The notes beneath the pieces are model-generated. The model saw only the letters and a program-made list of their open reading frames with translations, was not told the DNA's origin and made no database searches. DNA of 64,000 nt from Lotus japonicus. Lineage: Eukaryota; Streptophyta; Magnoliopsida; Fabales; Fabaceae. Position 1 is the stretch's first letter. Every line of letters begins with the position of its first letter. Location of the stretch: the NCBI RefSeq assembly GCF_012489685.1, contig NC_080043.1, forward strand, positions 16,486,223 to 16,550,222, read 5' to 3'. Below are positions 38,401-47,500 of this stretch, piece after piece. The translations under genes and the position numbers were made by a program.

Positions 38401-41400
38401 AGGTAACATGAGATAGACACGTCAAATGTAAATGTGGAGTAATGCTAGCAACACACTCTTTTAAGGACACACTTATTGTGATTGGTTTATTTATAGAAGA
38501 GTCAACATATTTCTCACTTCTTAAAAAATGTGTTGACTTTTCAAAAAACAAACCAATCATAATGAGTGTGTCTATAAGAGTGTCTAGCTACTTGCTAGCC
38601 TTTCTCGTATATGTTTGATCCAATCCCTACATACATATAAACTTACATACTGAGAATTGGTATTTTCTTCCTTTGCTTCTTGAGGCATAAGGTAGGAGCT
38701 GTGTCTTCTAGAAATACTAAATCTGAGCTGTTATCTATGTTGTTTAATACATTTCCTTGTTTATACATTGTACAATGTTTATTTAGCTTTTTCTTTTTAC
38801 AAAATATTTCCAAAAATCTATTATTCATATACAAACAACATAAATCTATTTCTACTAGCTGAGGTAAAAAAATGTATTATTCACATACATAAAAAAATAT
38901 GAGGATTAAAGGCTCGAAAAACTATAATAAAAGCAACATATATTCATCACGATGAATACCACGTAAACATCAACTCAGTATTTTATAAATAGAAAGAGGG
39001 ATATTCGAAGCTCCATCCACTATTCTGAGATATTGAGCATGAAGAACAAACCTGGATATCAAGTACTGCTTCCCCCGTTCGTGTTGGTTGCTTACCAATT
39101 TCAGGGACCAAATTTTTTGCTTTATGACACTATAATGAAGTCACAAACACTTAAGCAATGAAAGGTGGATAACTATAAATTGAATAGAAGAAATATTTGA
39201 ATCATCAATTAATATCCTTCAAAATTGGAAATACCATATTCAAAACAGGAATTGTTTCCATAGAAGAAAGTTTCATACCTCATCAAAAATGATAAGACCA
39301 TCAAACCCTGGCCCACACCACTGCACAAGCTGTTGGAGACGGCTACGACTTTTCTCAGAAGAAGCTATGAGGCTACTGTATGTCAAGAAAATAACTCCAT
39401 CCCTAACCCCAACAGCCTTTGATTCAAGCTTAGAATAAGGCAGTTTGTTCAAAGCATGCACTGCATGGATAAAATAAAAAAAATCTTAGAGAGAGCTGTC
39501 TCGCGTCTCCACATGACATTAACAGATTTATACTTATTCTTACATATTATAATCTTAAAGATTACCAATATCAAATAAAAATGAATAAATTTCATTCACA
39601 TCATTATTGATTACTTTAACTCTTCCTTTATAATTGAAACCAAATCCCATCTGTCATTGCTTCTACTGAGCTTTTTTTAGGCTGTCCGACAATTAAAACA
39701 CGTACCTTTAATGCAAGTTGCATCCATGTCATCCAAATCTCTTCTAGCATCAAACTTCAAGTCTGAACCAACAGAAATCCACCTGTGTAAGATCGCTGAA
39801 ATATGTCAAAGGTACTAACAAAAACAAATGAAATCTCAACGCATAGAAAAACTACAAGTTGAAATCACAAAAAGAGTATGTAGAGGTGCACGAGTATCTC
39901 AATTCTAAGTAACACATCCATGGCTCCATGCTCAAATTATGCCCTAAACTTACAAGGCTTTTTTCCTCCCATGGTGCCAGTTCTCCCAAATTAGCCCTGC
40001 AATTGTTCGACCTTTACCTACACCAGCTCCATCTCCAATAAAGAACCCTGCCCTAGTGCCATCAGGAAGGTGTTGAGTATGTCTCTGCCACGGAAACAGA
40101 CATCATACATAAGAAAGACAAACTACAATTATTTAATACCAATATTCAATCATGATGTAAAAGAAACCTGACAAGCATAGACCAATGTCTCAATCTGCAA
40201 GCTTGACAAAGTCTTCGAACTTTCCAAATGATCTTTAATCCTTGGATTATAAGTAGGCTCAGGTGGCGGCACTGCAGACAAGGAAGATGTCTCCACGACA
40301 GAATCTGGGTGGGGAGGTCCCATAGATACCTTGGCAGGTCGCTGCAAAATGAGAAAAACCGCAATACAAGTAAAAAATGAAATTTGCTAAATTGACCAAA
40401 ATGAACTTTTAATTTAAAAATTATATTAGGGGAGAGGTTCTTTGACTCACATAGTCCATAAATGTTTCTCCAGCCACACCACCACCATCTTCATCACGCT
40501 CCACTTCAACAACTAGCTGATATATTTTAATGCAGACAAAAAAAAAATAAAGCTACAAGGATAGTAAAACTATAATATATATACAACCAATATTCCCGAA
40601 GATATCAAACATTCAAGAGAATTGATAAACACAATCTATAAAAGAAAGAAAATGTGGTCACACATTTGTAGAAATAACATAGGACGAAGTCATCCATTTT
40701 TTTCAGTTTCTTTTTTTCTAATCCTTCTCCAACATTTTGTGGGACAGGCTGTCTTCCTACCCCTTTGTGAGTTTCTGCATGGAATATAATGAGAGTTTTT
40801 AAGTTAGACTTGCAAACGGGACATGGTTATTCAAGAGCTTTTTTTAATTTTTCTCCATTGTACTTTCTCCTTTCTTATGAATTCTTCTTGTATACTCAAG
40901 AAAGGATATAAGACACTAAGAACCCTATAACCATGTAAAATTAACCAATGTTTTTCCTCTAAATCAAGCCTCCAAAGTGTCCCTGCTGTGCAGGCTGTTT
41001 ATACAATTTTAAGAGCCTTGTAACTAATGGCTATGTGTCAAGGGTTCTAGATTACCTACATCTGAACTTAAGATCACCAGGAAATTGCAATGGTGTTAAT
41101 GCAACAGAGAAAAAACAAAGAAATCTGTATTGATCATACGTGGCGATAGGTGATAGCTGCTGTGGGCCACTCTCCAAATTCCAAAACCCACAAAAACAAC
41201 TATTATTTCCCAATGCATGCCCCTTCTATAACCAACAATCCCGCACCCATTTACACCAAACTAACATAGCAGCCCCACACACACGCGCGAAACTTAAATG
41301 TCAAATTTCCATGCAAGTTACAGACACAAGATAACAAAAACCAAAGCACAGAAATGCATGAGCAACCAGTGCTTAACAAAGGGCATTGCTACAGACTACA

Positions 41401-42155
41401 GTTCCTTAAAAAAAACGGAGGGTTTCGAATCCTTCACACTATTGCAAATTACAAAATTAAGTGCACATGTTAGCACAATGAAACAAAAATTATGGATTCA
41501 TCTACTTTAACGGGTTCTAGAGAAAAATCCCTTAACTAATTGACTTGATTTTAGCATATTCCCTGCACTTTACTTTCCATTTTCACATTCAAACTGACAT
41601 TAACATATGTTGTGCACATAAATATTGAAATCAACGGTACGCGTATGCGTAAGCCCCAAATCTTTGATTCTCATTCCTAAGTCAGACATCAATGTCATCC
41701 CAAACCATAAACCCTCACCACAAATTGAAAATGATAATAATGATAATATCAATCATAATAGTAGTAACAAACAAAATCACAGTAAGCAAGTAAGCAATTT
41801 GGAATCATTTTCAAAGCGATGTAACATTCTATTGCAATCTCAAAACGAAGTCAAAAACTGATACACTAGTGAAGTGAAAAGGTCAGCGAACAGTGAAAAC
41901 CTCGTTGACGTCGTCGCCGTCGACTTGAACATCGAGCTCAACGGCGCACTGAGGGCAAGGGAACCTGGCAAGGCCAACCGGAGCGATGACGAGAGACTTG
42001 CAGGCGGAGCAGCGAAGTTGCGCAGCGGAGGAATCGATGGCGCTGGCGAATGAGTTCGGCATTTGACAGTTAGGGCACTGCAACTCCGTGACCCCCGCTC
42101 CGGCGCGGAGGTTCTTGCGGCAGCCGCCGCATCGTAAGGTGAGGAACGTCGCCAT
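17448..42155 (-). CDS. FGT1: Strawberry notch / FORGETTER1-type helicase-like chromatin protein, 33 exons
   Basis: Exons, 5' to 3': 42155-41901, 40516-40451, 40341-40168, 40084-39954, 39782-39706, 39460-39279, 39129-39052, 36389-36257, 35086-35026, 34933-34852, 34316-34191, 34092-33949, 33857-33758, 33666-33535, 31442-31386, 31150-31077, 31005-30833, 29514-29421, 29125-29028, 28940-28808, 28550-28444, 26279-26184, 26092-26005, 25896-25776, 25658-25547, 25465-25342, 25249-25172, 25080-24962, 22011-21958, 21869-21767, 19266-19138, 18798-18687, 17479-17448. All joins use GT..AG and keep one frame of 1,214 residues. Two LSD1-type CxxC zinc fingers lie at 9-30 and 49-70. Walker [12 protein letters not shown] starts at 182, with DECH at 294-297 and SATGAS in motif III. 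An acidic linker leads to a PHD finger (C617, C620, C633, C636, H641, C644, C659, C662). The C-terminal helicase half holds [12 protein letters not shown] and FGRTHRSNQ. The protein ends [10 protein letters not shown]. Arabidopsis FGT1 acts in the nucleus with chromatin remodellers to sustain heat-stress memory. The start at 42155 is chosen because it begins just before the zinc fingers. Confidence 0.95.
17480..18686. other. FGT1 intron 32
   Basis: Last intron of FGT1. It holds an unrecognised 69-codon plus-strand frame at 18022-18231, preceded by CATTATAAATACCCTTT, a TATA-like sequence. This could be a short retroelement piece, but I found no domain or terminal repeat. Confidence 0.5.
19973..21556 (+). 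mobile_element. Decayed Ty1/copia retrotransposon in FGT1 intron 30
   Basis: In order there is a protease fragment ([17 protein letters not shown], the DSG active site) at about 20010-20070, and reverse transcriptase/RNase H junction residues at 20620-20920 ([16 protein letters not shown] … [17 protein letters not shown] … [16 protein letters not shown]). RNase H residues follow at 21051-21281 ([20 protein letters not shown], then [15 protein letters not shown]). A purine tract TCGAGGGGAA precedes TGTTGAATATT at 21341, a probable 3' LTR reaching about 21556. Integrase and most of the RT are missing, and frames are broken. A TRIM is nested between the protease and RT parts. It lies antisense to FGT1. 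Confidence 0.85.
20261..20576 (+). mobile_element. TRIM nested in copia relic
   Basis: The left LTR (20261-20370) begins TGTTGGGAAG and is followed directly by TGGTATCAGAGC, a perfect plant tRNA-Met primer site at 20371. The right LTR (about 20458-20576) begins TGTTGGTAAG after a purine-rich AAGGG. Both contain the family's GACTAGAGATATG and GTTAGGCCTAACCCAAAT-like parts. Flanks ATCTC and CTCTC match in 4 of 5 bases. Confidence 0.85.
22266..22528. repeat. Tandem duplication in FGT1 intron 28
   Basis: A unit of about 118 bp (22266-22384) starting ACGTACTTACGTTCAACTG recurs at 22410-22528 with only a few differences, separated by about 25 bp (period 144). It ends in both copies at GCAAATGATACAGTCCTA. 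It is non-coding. Confidence 0.85.
22553..22680 (-). mobile_element. Solo TRIM-type LTR
   Basis: Contains the family's AAAGCTAGCTTAGGGGTGAG, TATATAAGAACA and GGTCAATGTGGGACTTCT blocks in the order seen on the minus strand of the 50644-51343 copies. There is no partner LTR nearby, so it is a solo or degraded LTR. Confidence 0.6.
22820..24710 (+). mobile_element. RTE-type LINE relic in FGT1 intron 28
   Basis: The order follows a plant non-LTR element. First comes a pre-RT region ([20 protein letters not shown]) at about 23010. The RT follows at 23400-23800 ([20 protein letters not shown], then [19 protein letters not shown] and [20 protein letters not shown]). [13 protein letters not shown] is near 24005, and the C-terminal segment at 24520-24700 reads [10 protein letters not shown] … [20 protein letters not shown]. 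Several stops and frame changes break it, and the catalytic FADD box was not found. It lies antisense to FGT1. Confidence 0.88.
27335..28388 (+). mobile_element. Internally deleted Ty1/copia relic
   Basis: A probable LTR (about 27335-27660) ends next to TGGTATTACAGCC, a mutated primer binding site. It is followed directly by RNase H residues (YSDVDWERL … [37 protein letters not shown]) at 27715-28010 and DVLTKP at 28078-28095. A purine tract GAAGGGGCCA precedes TGTTACTGTAAG at 28186, and an LTR-like segment ends CTCTAACA at 28388. Gag, integrase and RT are gone. Frameshifts and stops are frequent. Confidence 0.8.
28393..28414. repeat. (CT)n microsatellite
   Basis: CCCTCTCTCTCTCTCT-type run of about 10 dinucleotides in FGT1 intron 21, right at the end of the copia relic. 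It is likely to vary in length between plants. Confidence 0.85.
29515..30832. other. FGT1 intron 17, no element recognised
   Basis: AT-rich intron of 1.3 kb without a coding region or a terminal repeat that I can pair. Confidence 0.6.
31704..31827 (+). mobile_element. Solo TRIM-type LTR in FGT1 intron 14
   Basis: Begins TGTTGAGAAGTCTCAC and carries TCTTTATAAAGGGTAGAGC, CAACCCTCACTTCT and GTTAGGCCTAACCCAGG, the same blocks as the LTRs at 20261 and 20458. No second LTR or primer site follows. Confidence 0.7.
31926..32736. mobile_element. TIR element (PIF/Harbinger-like), cuts copia
   Basis: The left end GGGGGCGTTTGTTACATGG is matched inverted at the right end (CCATGTAACAAACGCCCCC complement layout), with further inner similarity around ATTCCCGGGAAT. 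CAA flanks both sides (31923-31925 and 32737-32739), a 3-bp duplication as in PIF/Harbinger elements. It has no transposase. It interrupts or borders the gag region of a minus-strand copia fragment to the right. Confidence 0.75.
32151..32251. repeat. Perfect 36-bp inverted repeat (hairpin)
   Basis: Arm 32151-32186 (starts TTTATAAAGTGTTTTATTAA) is exactly complementary to 32216-32251, with a 29-bp loop. It lies inside the TIR element and would be transcribed as part of FGT1 intron 14. Confidence 0.9.
32738..33395 (-). mobile_element. 5' end of Ty1/copia element: LTR, primer site, gag start
   Basis: On the minus strand, a probable LTR (about 33395 down to 33172, starting TGTTGTAAAG) is followed by TGGTATCAAGAGC, a one-base-longer variant of the copia primer site. 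Next comes an ATG with a Pro-rich start and a gag-like reading frame ([20 protein letters not shown], then [13 protein letters not shown]). This matches the copia gag N-terminal (UBN2-type) domain, about 130 codons, with a frame break near its start. It stops at the TIR element on the left, and the rest of the retroelement is absent. Confidence 0.8.
34455..34730 (+). mobile_element. RTE-type LINE 3' fragment in FGT1 intron 10
   Basis: The plus strand reads [20 protein letters not shown] sequence with a frameshift, then [11 protein letters not shown], the conserved end of plant RTE ORFs. It overlaps the end of the longer LINE at 22820-24710 (shared GTGGCACCTATC…GGTGG and TGTACAAAGAAGA) and continues past it. 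It is 5'-truncated and degraded. Confidence 0.75.
35565..35920 (-). mobile_element. Degraded TRIM in FGT1 intron 8
   Basis: CTCTGATACGGTA near 35779 is a mutated, inverted tRNA primer site. On its right is an LTR with GGGCTAGGCCTAACTATACC and CCTTATATAAGAACC. On its left, the internal GGGTGGCCCAACAAACC and the other LTR (GGCTAGGCATAACTGTACCC … ATATAAGGACTAG) follow. The layout is that of the TRIMs at 50644-51343. Confidence 0.7.
36690..38010. mobile_element. GGT-rich TIR-type element in FGT1 intron 7
   Basis: The left border (GCGTGTTTTTCAATTTTATG …) and the right border (… TTTTTGCCAAACATGTTTCG) look like imperfect inverted copies, with runs such as TTTTCAGTTTTA / TGAAACTGAAACTT inside. The interior (36880-37840) is dominated by GGTGGTGG-like units, which create spurious frames on both strands. 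A segment at about 37195-37425 interrupts the G-rich run and resembles an LTR ending in AATAAATTTTGTTCTTATCA. The exact class is not clear. Confidence 0.5.
38430..38603. mobile_element. MITE with about 45-bp TIRs
   Basis: The left end GCTAGCAACACACTCTT…GACACACTTATTGTGATTGG is repeated inverted at the right end (CCAATCATAATGAGTGTGTC … GCTAGC). The element is about 170 bp and non-coding. The family is not assigned, and the target duplication is not clear. Confidence 0.75.
40517..41900. other. FGT1 intron 1
   Basis: First intron, 1.4 kb, AT-rich, with no recognised mobile element. Its size and position near the promoter would suit an enhancer-bearing first intron, but no motif shows that. Confidence 0.55.
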
Positions 42156-42660
42156 TCGTGAATCGAGAGTGAACCGGGGAAGTTGAGGAAGACGAGAAGT
42201 TAAGCGGGGAAATGGGTTTGGTTTGGCGCGCCTTTCCGTGTTTTTATAGGTCATGTAGAGACGTGGGGAGTTGAATAGACAGAGGCATTGGAATTTAAAA
42301 AGAAAATAAAATGAATGAGAAAATGTTCAAGAATTATTTAAAATTTATGAAGAGAAAAAATAATTTTTTATAATATTATTTAATATTTATTATATTATAG
42401 GTATTTATTTATTTTATTTTTTATTATATGCTCCATCTAAGTACAACAAAAATTTAAATGACAAATATTGTAAATAACACATGTGAAATTAAAATTTTCC
42501 TTATAGAAAATGAAAACATATGAAAATATAAAAGTAGCAAAAAAAATCCGTGACTTTAACCCTAATGATAAAATTTAAAATTTCAAGCTTGGATATTCCT
42601 TGCATCGCTGGTATACTATGATTTCTCCTACAAGTTAAACGTGTAAAGTGTTTTTCATTT
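42156..42660 (-). promoter_or_regulatory. FGT1 5' leader and promoter region
   Basis: The 100 bp upstream of the FGT1 start (up to about 42254) is GC-richer, and the frame stays open there; beyond it the DNA turns strongly AT-rich. No clear TATA box or HSE was seen, fitting a constitutively expressed regulator. The boundary is a guess. Confidence 0.4.
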
Positions 42661-42699
42661 GTGTGTAACTTTGCCTTCGGTTTGTTGGTGGTCGTGTTC

Positions 42700-43600
42700 C
42701 CTCTTTTGTTGCTCTATTTGTTGCTTCGTGATCACTGCTCATGGAATCCGGTGCACCGTTTAGTGGGGGTAAGGGTGTTGGTGGAGTGGAGAACGAAGAT
42801 ATTCCTAGAGTGTTTTTTGACGAAGGGAATGGCGGGGGCGGTGAATGGGTGCGAACAGTGTGGTGGGGAAGCTGGTTAAGGATAAGCCCATTCATAAAGG
42901 CTCTCTTCAAAGCGTGCTATGTGGAATTTGGTGTAAACCACCTGGTTTTAGGGTGGAGGAAGTGGGTGAGAAGATGGAGGAAGTGGACCGAGGCGGTCAC
43001 AATGAAGACTAGGAAAAAGGACCCTGAAATAAATAGATTCGAAGCATTTGGGGTCTTAATAATATTCTCGTTGAGAGTTGTATTGGTAAAGGGAGGGGGA
43101 GAGTTAGGGGTTTGGCGTTCTTCTGGAGTGAGGGTGTGGTGGTGAATCTTCTATCCTATTCGTGAAATCATGTGGATATGGAGGTGATGGAGGAGGGGTT
43201 AGGAAGTGGAGGGCTATTGATATTTATGGCTTTCTTAAGGAAAATCGGAAGCATTTGACCTGTGAGCTTTTAGTTTCGCTTGCAGGTCAGTGTAAGATTC
43301 CCTAGTGGTTGTTTTTTTGGTGATTTTAACTTGGTGTTGACGGAGGATGGGAAGAAGGGGGTTTGACCCCTAATGTACAACTGATATCTTTATTCAGGGA
43401 TGCTCTTAAGTCTTGCAGCCTCTTTGACATGGGTTTTGATGGTTGCATTTTCATGTGGTGTAATAAACAAGGGGTCCTATAGATTGTAATGTGATGTTCA
43501 AAATCTTTGTAATGTGATGTTCTAAACATTACAAAGATTGTGGCAAACAGAATGAAGCTTGTGGCGAACAGATGAAGCGCATTCTTCCCCATGTAAAGAA
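42700..43600 (+). mobile_element. L1-type LINE relic (gag end, endonuclease, RT scrap)
   Basis: At about 43205-43345 the frame gives WRAIDIYGFLKENRKHLT and later GDFNLVLTEDGKKG, the endonuclease/phosphatase-type region of plant L1 elements with the GDFN motif. Near 43430 FDGCIFMWCNKQG follows. At 43527-43600 comes KIVANRMKLVANRMKRILPH, from the start of the RT. A large deletion joins endonuclease to RT. The upstream open frame (42741-43145) is probably ORF1/linker sequence. Stops are present throughout. Confidence 0.72.
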
Positions 43601-44500
43601 AGAGAAGAAGGAGGAGGCATCTTCTCCCTCAGTCGTCTCTACCATCATTCAAACGAAGAGGAACTACCCTTTGCGAGATGGAGTTGGATTTAGCAGCTCA
43701 CGACGTGGGTCACTCAAAGCTCATGGATTCCTTTCGTGGGGTTCAAATTATCTAATTCCAAGACTAGAGTGGAAAGGAACGAGTGTCGTGGAATGGGATG
43801 ATGTGAGTGGTGATAGTGGTGAAGAAGGATCCGTTTAGCGGAAATAAATTGAAGGTGGTGCTAATCAAAGATTGGTGGTGGTGAGGTGCGAAATCGGTGG
43901 TGTTAAAGGATAATTTAGGAATAAAATAGTTATAACTCATTCCATTTTGTCAAGTATTCAAATAATATAGTGGTAAACTTGTTCCACTTCTTTATAAAAT
44001 GTCTAAACAATGAGATTATATATTTTTTATTTTATTCCATCTCATTCCGCTCTGCCTCATTATACTCCACTATGTTCAGCTCTATTATGTACCACCAATT
44101 CAAAAATAGCCTTTAATGTGTAAACCAATCTTTTTTCTATTTTATGGCCTATCCATCATCACACGCAAGGACACTCCACTAAAAGGCCATTCTAGTTTTG
44201 GCATTTGATTTTCTCAGCAGCATCTGGATTAAGCCAAGTGAAAGAATAAGGTACAAAAGAAAGCTTGCAAGCAAAATAAAAGCGCCAAGGAATCTGATAC
44301 TAATAGTAGCTAAGTAGTACCATTTTTCTTTCAAATGCATCACCTTTTTAGTCTGTGTGAATTTTCTGGGAACCACTCTTGCACCTTCGTTCACGTTACG
44401 TTTTGAATGAATCACACGGCCACATTTAATTTATTCTCGTGACCACAAAATCACATACACATATATCTCTTTCTTTGTTGGAGAACTTAATTAGTTGAAG
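43601..44500 (+). promoter_or_regulatory. RGLG upstream region
   Basis: The first part (to 43838) has an open frame continuous with the LINE scrap and no known domain. The rest is AT-rich upstream DNA of the RGLG gene. No definite TATA box was picked out; ACATATATCTC near 44459 is the best candidate. Confidence 0.4.
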
Positions 44501-44596
44501 ATGCCATGGGCAACCTCTTTGGTAGAAATAAAAAGCATAACCCTCAATTTTCTAGATTTGATAGAGGAAGAGAGGGAAGAATCTCCTCCTCCGTAA
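44501..44596 (+). CDS. Overlapping upstream ORF of RGLG (31 codons)
   Basis: An ATG at 44501 lies only 5 bases before the RGLG start, in another frame, and runs 31 codons to TAA at 44594-44596. Its context (AAG before, C after) is weaker than that of the RGLG ATG (GCCATGG). Any scanning ribosome that starts here would miss the main start. Whether it is used is unknown. Confidence 0.4.
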   Translation: MPWATSLVEIKSITLNFLDLIEEEREESPPP

Positions 44597-47500
44597 GTGG
44601 CAGACCCTTAAGATCACCTTTTCCAACTGAGCTACCCCGGCCACCTCCACCACCGCCACCACTACCGCAAGCGCCACGACTAGCCGTACCACAATCTAAG
44701 AAACCAGCTGGTTATTGGACAGGTAATTCTGAAGAAAGTTCAGTAGCCATGAACAGCAAGAGCAAGCAATCTGCCAAGAAATATGCTCTGATTCGTGATA
44801 ACTTCAACACCCTTGAGCAGGTACGCAACTACTCATGCTTCTCTTTCTTTCTTTACTAGATTAAAAATATATATGCATTAGTACTCTTTGGTCTATAGAG
44901 GGAGAGGCTGGGCTTTTTTATTTATTTATATGCCCTCAAAAAAAATATTTTATTTATTTACATAATTTATAAAATTCAATTCATTTTAGGATAGTGCCAC
45001 TGCTCAAATGTGTTAGTGTTAGACATGGGATTCGAAAATGAGGCAAAGGAAGTTCCCAATATGTAAGGGGGGATGATGGGCTAAGTCACAGGTCATTTAA
45101 TTTCCATTCTTATGTTTTATGGTCTTGGTCACGACAGCCACTGATGACAATGAACATAGTTATTAACTGGAAACATTTTAGTTATCGTACTTCATTTTTA
45201 ATTTGGATTTATTAACATTATAATTATAATTATAAATATAAAAGAAACTATTTATGCCATACTTTTGTAAAAGGATTTCTACATTAATTGTTTTTTTTTT
45301 ATAATCATTTCTACATTAATTGTTATGTTAAAATATTGTTATAATTGCCTGGTTTCAAGTTGTCATGTTTGATTCACATAAAGTAAGATTTTGAATTCGA
45401 GCTCTATATATGAAGTAAAAAAGCCTATGTCGGCAAAGCTATATTCATAGTGATTTGATAAGTTGACACGTAAATGAGTCATTTTATTAAATAGATAAAA
45501 TCCTATATCCATAATCAGAAATTAGAATCTAAATTCTATTAGCTTTATCTAAATAATGAAAATAAAAATAGCTTTTGAATGACAAGTACATTTAATGTAA
45601 GATAAATCACAAGCGAGTGAATGATCAAATAAATCTTTGAAGCCCACCAACTGAGATTTTATTGACCCATGAGGATTCAAACTCTCAACTTATGAGGAGA
45701 TGAGAGTTAAACTCCTAAAGCCAGTTATGCCAACTCATGTTAACATGAGAAAATGGACCAACACACATTTTTTTTTTTTGTAGTTTCTCAAATTTGAGAA
45801 GAATTCCCATGAACTCGTCTATATTTTTTTTTTCTATAACATTGTAAATTAATTTTGAAGCTCAATAAATAATTAAATAATATAGAAATTAAAAAAATAG
45901 GAAAATTATATTATGAATTAAAAAAATTAAAATATGTTAAGCTTTGGACTGTACCTATCGCGCGTGATTTGTTAGCGCCGTAGTTGTGTTGGTTTTCTTC
46001 CCATGCACAAAAAAAAAATTATATAAAAAATTTAAAATCAATTTATCATATTTATATTTGAAATATTAATGTTATCTGCATAAAAAAATCAAACTTCTCT
46101 CTTTTAATTTTCTACAACTAACATATGAATCTACTTTATTTCGCACGTGTTTTTTTCTACTCATATTCTCTCTTCTGTTTTGTATCTTCTCAATCTCTAT
46201 TCCCCGGCAAACTGTAAAGCTTGGAAAGTATACGCAGCATTTGTCTTGCAATGAACATTGGTAACGGTGTTACACAAATCAGAGCTATAAAAATAGTTGT
46301 TATCAGTGAATTGTAAGCTACCATGTGATTGACAATGTGTATTTTGCAGGGGATTTCATGAAATTTTTATTCTCCGTGTATACTTATGCAGGTTACAGAG
46401 GCCTTGAGGAAAGAAGGTTTGGAATCATCAAATCTCATCCTTGGAATTGATTTCACAAAGAGCAATGAATGGACTGGTAAGTGGCAGTACATGAATCCAT
46501 TATTGAGAGCTAAAATTGGCTAAAGATGATTTCTGGTTTGACACTAAATTATGGATTTTGGTTATAATTTCTTTTTGCAATGATTTCTTTCGGATTTTTC
46601 GCCTAAGAATCCAATTCATCCATTTTTTATTGTAGGCAAAACATCATTCAATAATAGAAGCCTGCATGCTATTGGAGATACACCTAACCCTTATGAGAAG
46701 GCCATCTCAATAATTGGCAAGACAATGGCTCCCTTTGATGATGACAACTTGATTCCATGCTTTGGCTTTGGTGATGGTAAGGCCTAGTCCTTAAAACAGA
46801 ACATGTATAAAAGTGAGTTATAGTTTTTCCAATTGAGCATGTGACTGGACTTTTACCATTGCACAGCTACCACACACGATCAAGAAGTGTTCAGTTTTCA
46901 CAGTGATCATTCACCTTGCCATGGCTTTCAAGAAGTTTTGGCTTGCTACCAAAAAATAGTTCCGAACTTGAAACTTTCAGGTCAGTAGTGCCATATTTTT
47001 ATTTTGTTCTTATTAGTAATTCAACATGTTGTAACGGCTAGATGAAGTGCATTTTTTAATACACGGTGGCAAATCATGGCAATGCCAAATTCATGGTGGA
47101 CAGTCACAAAAACTAAGGGAAGTTGTTTCTGTCTACCGTGATAAGGACTTTACTTGTGTATCAAGGCTGCTCTTATGTTGACAAACTTTCATGTATTTCT
47201 AGTCTTTTCCTTTAGATTCATTTCTGATGTAATAATTGCATTTTTACTTGAAGGACCAACTTCTTATGCTCCGGTGATTGAAGCTGCAATAGACATAGTT
47301 GAGAAAAGTCGTGGCCAATTCCATGTGTTGGTTGTCATTGCAGATGGCCAGGTACATGAAATGTTACCTCTACTTGTATGCATGTTATTCAAATCTTGTT
47401 CTTAATGAATTTGTTTCTTTTAAAGGTTACAAGAAGTGTTGACACAGAAGATGGAGAACTCAGTCCTCAAGAGGAAAAGACAATCAAAGCAATCGTTGAT

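Noticed and set aside
42635..43145. Opposing frames upstream of RGLG considered as a gene
   Set aside because: The plus frame runs into a LINE endonuclease relic with stops; the minus frame is its shadow.
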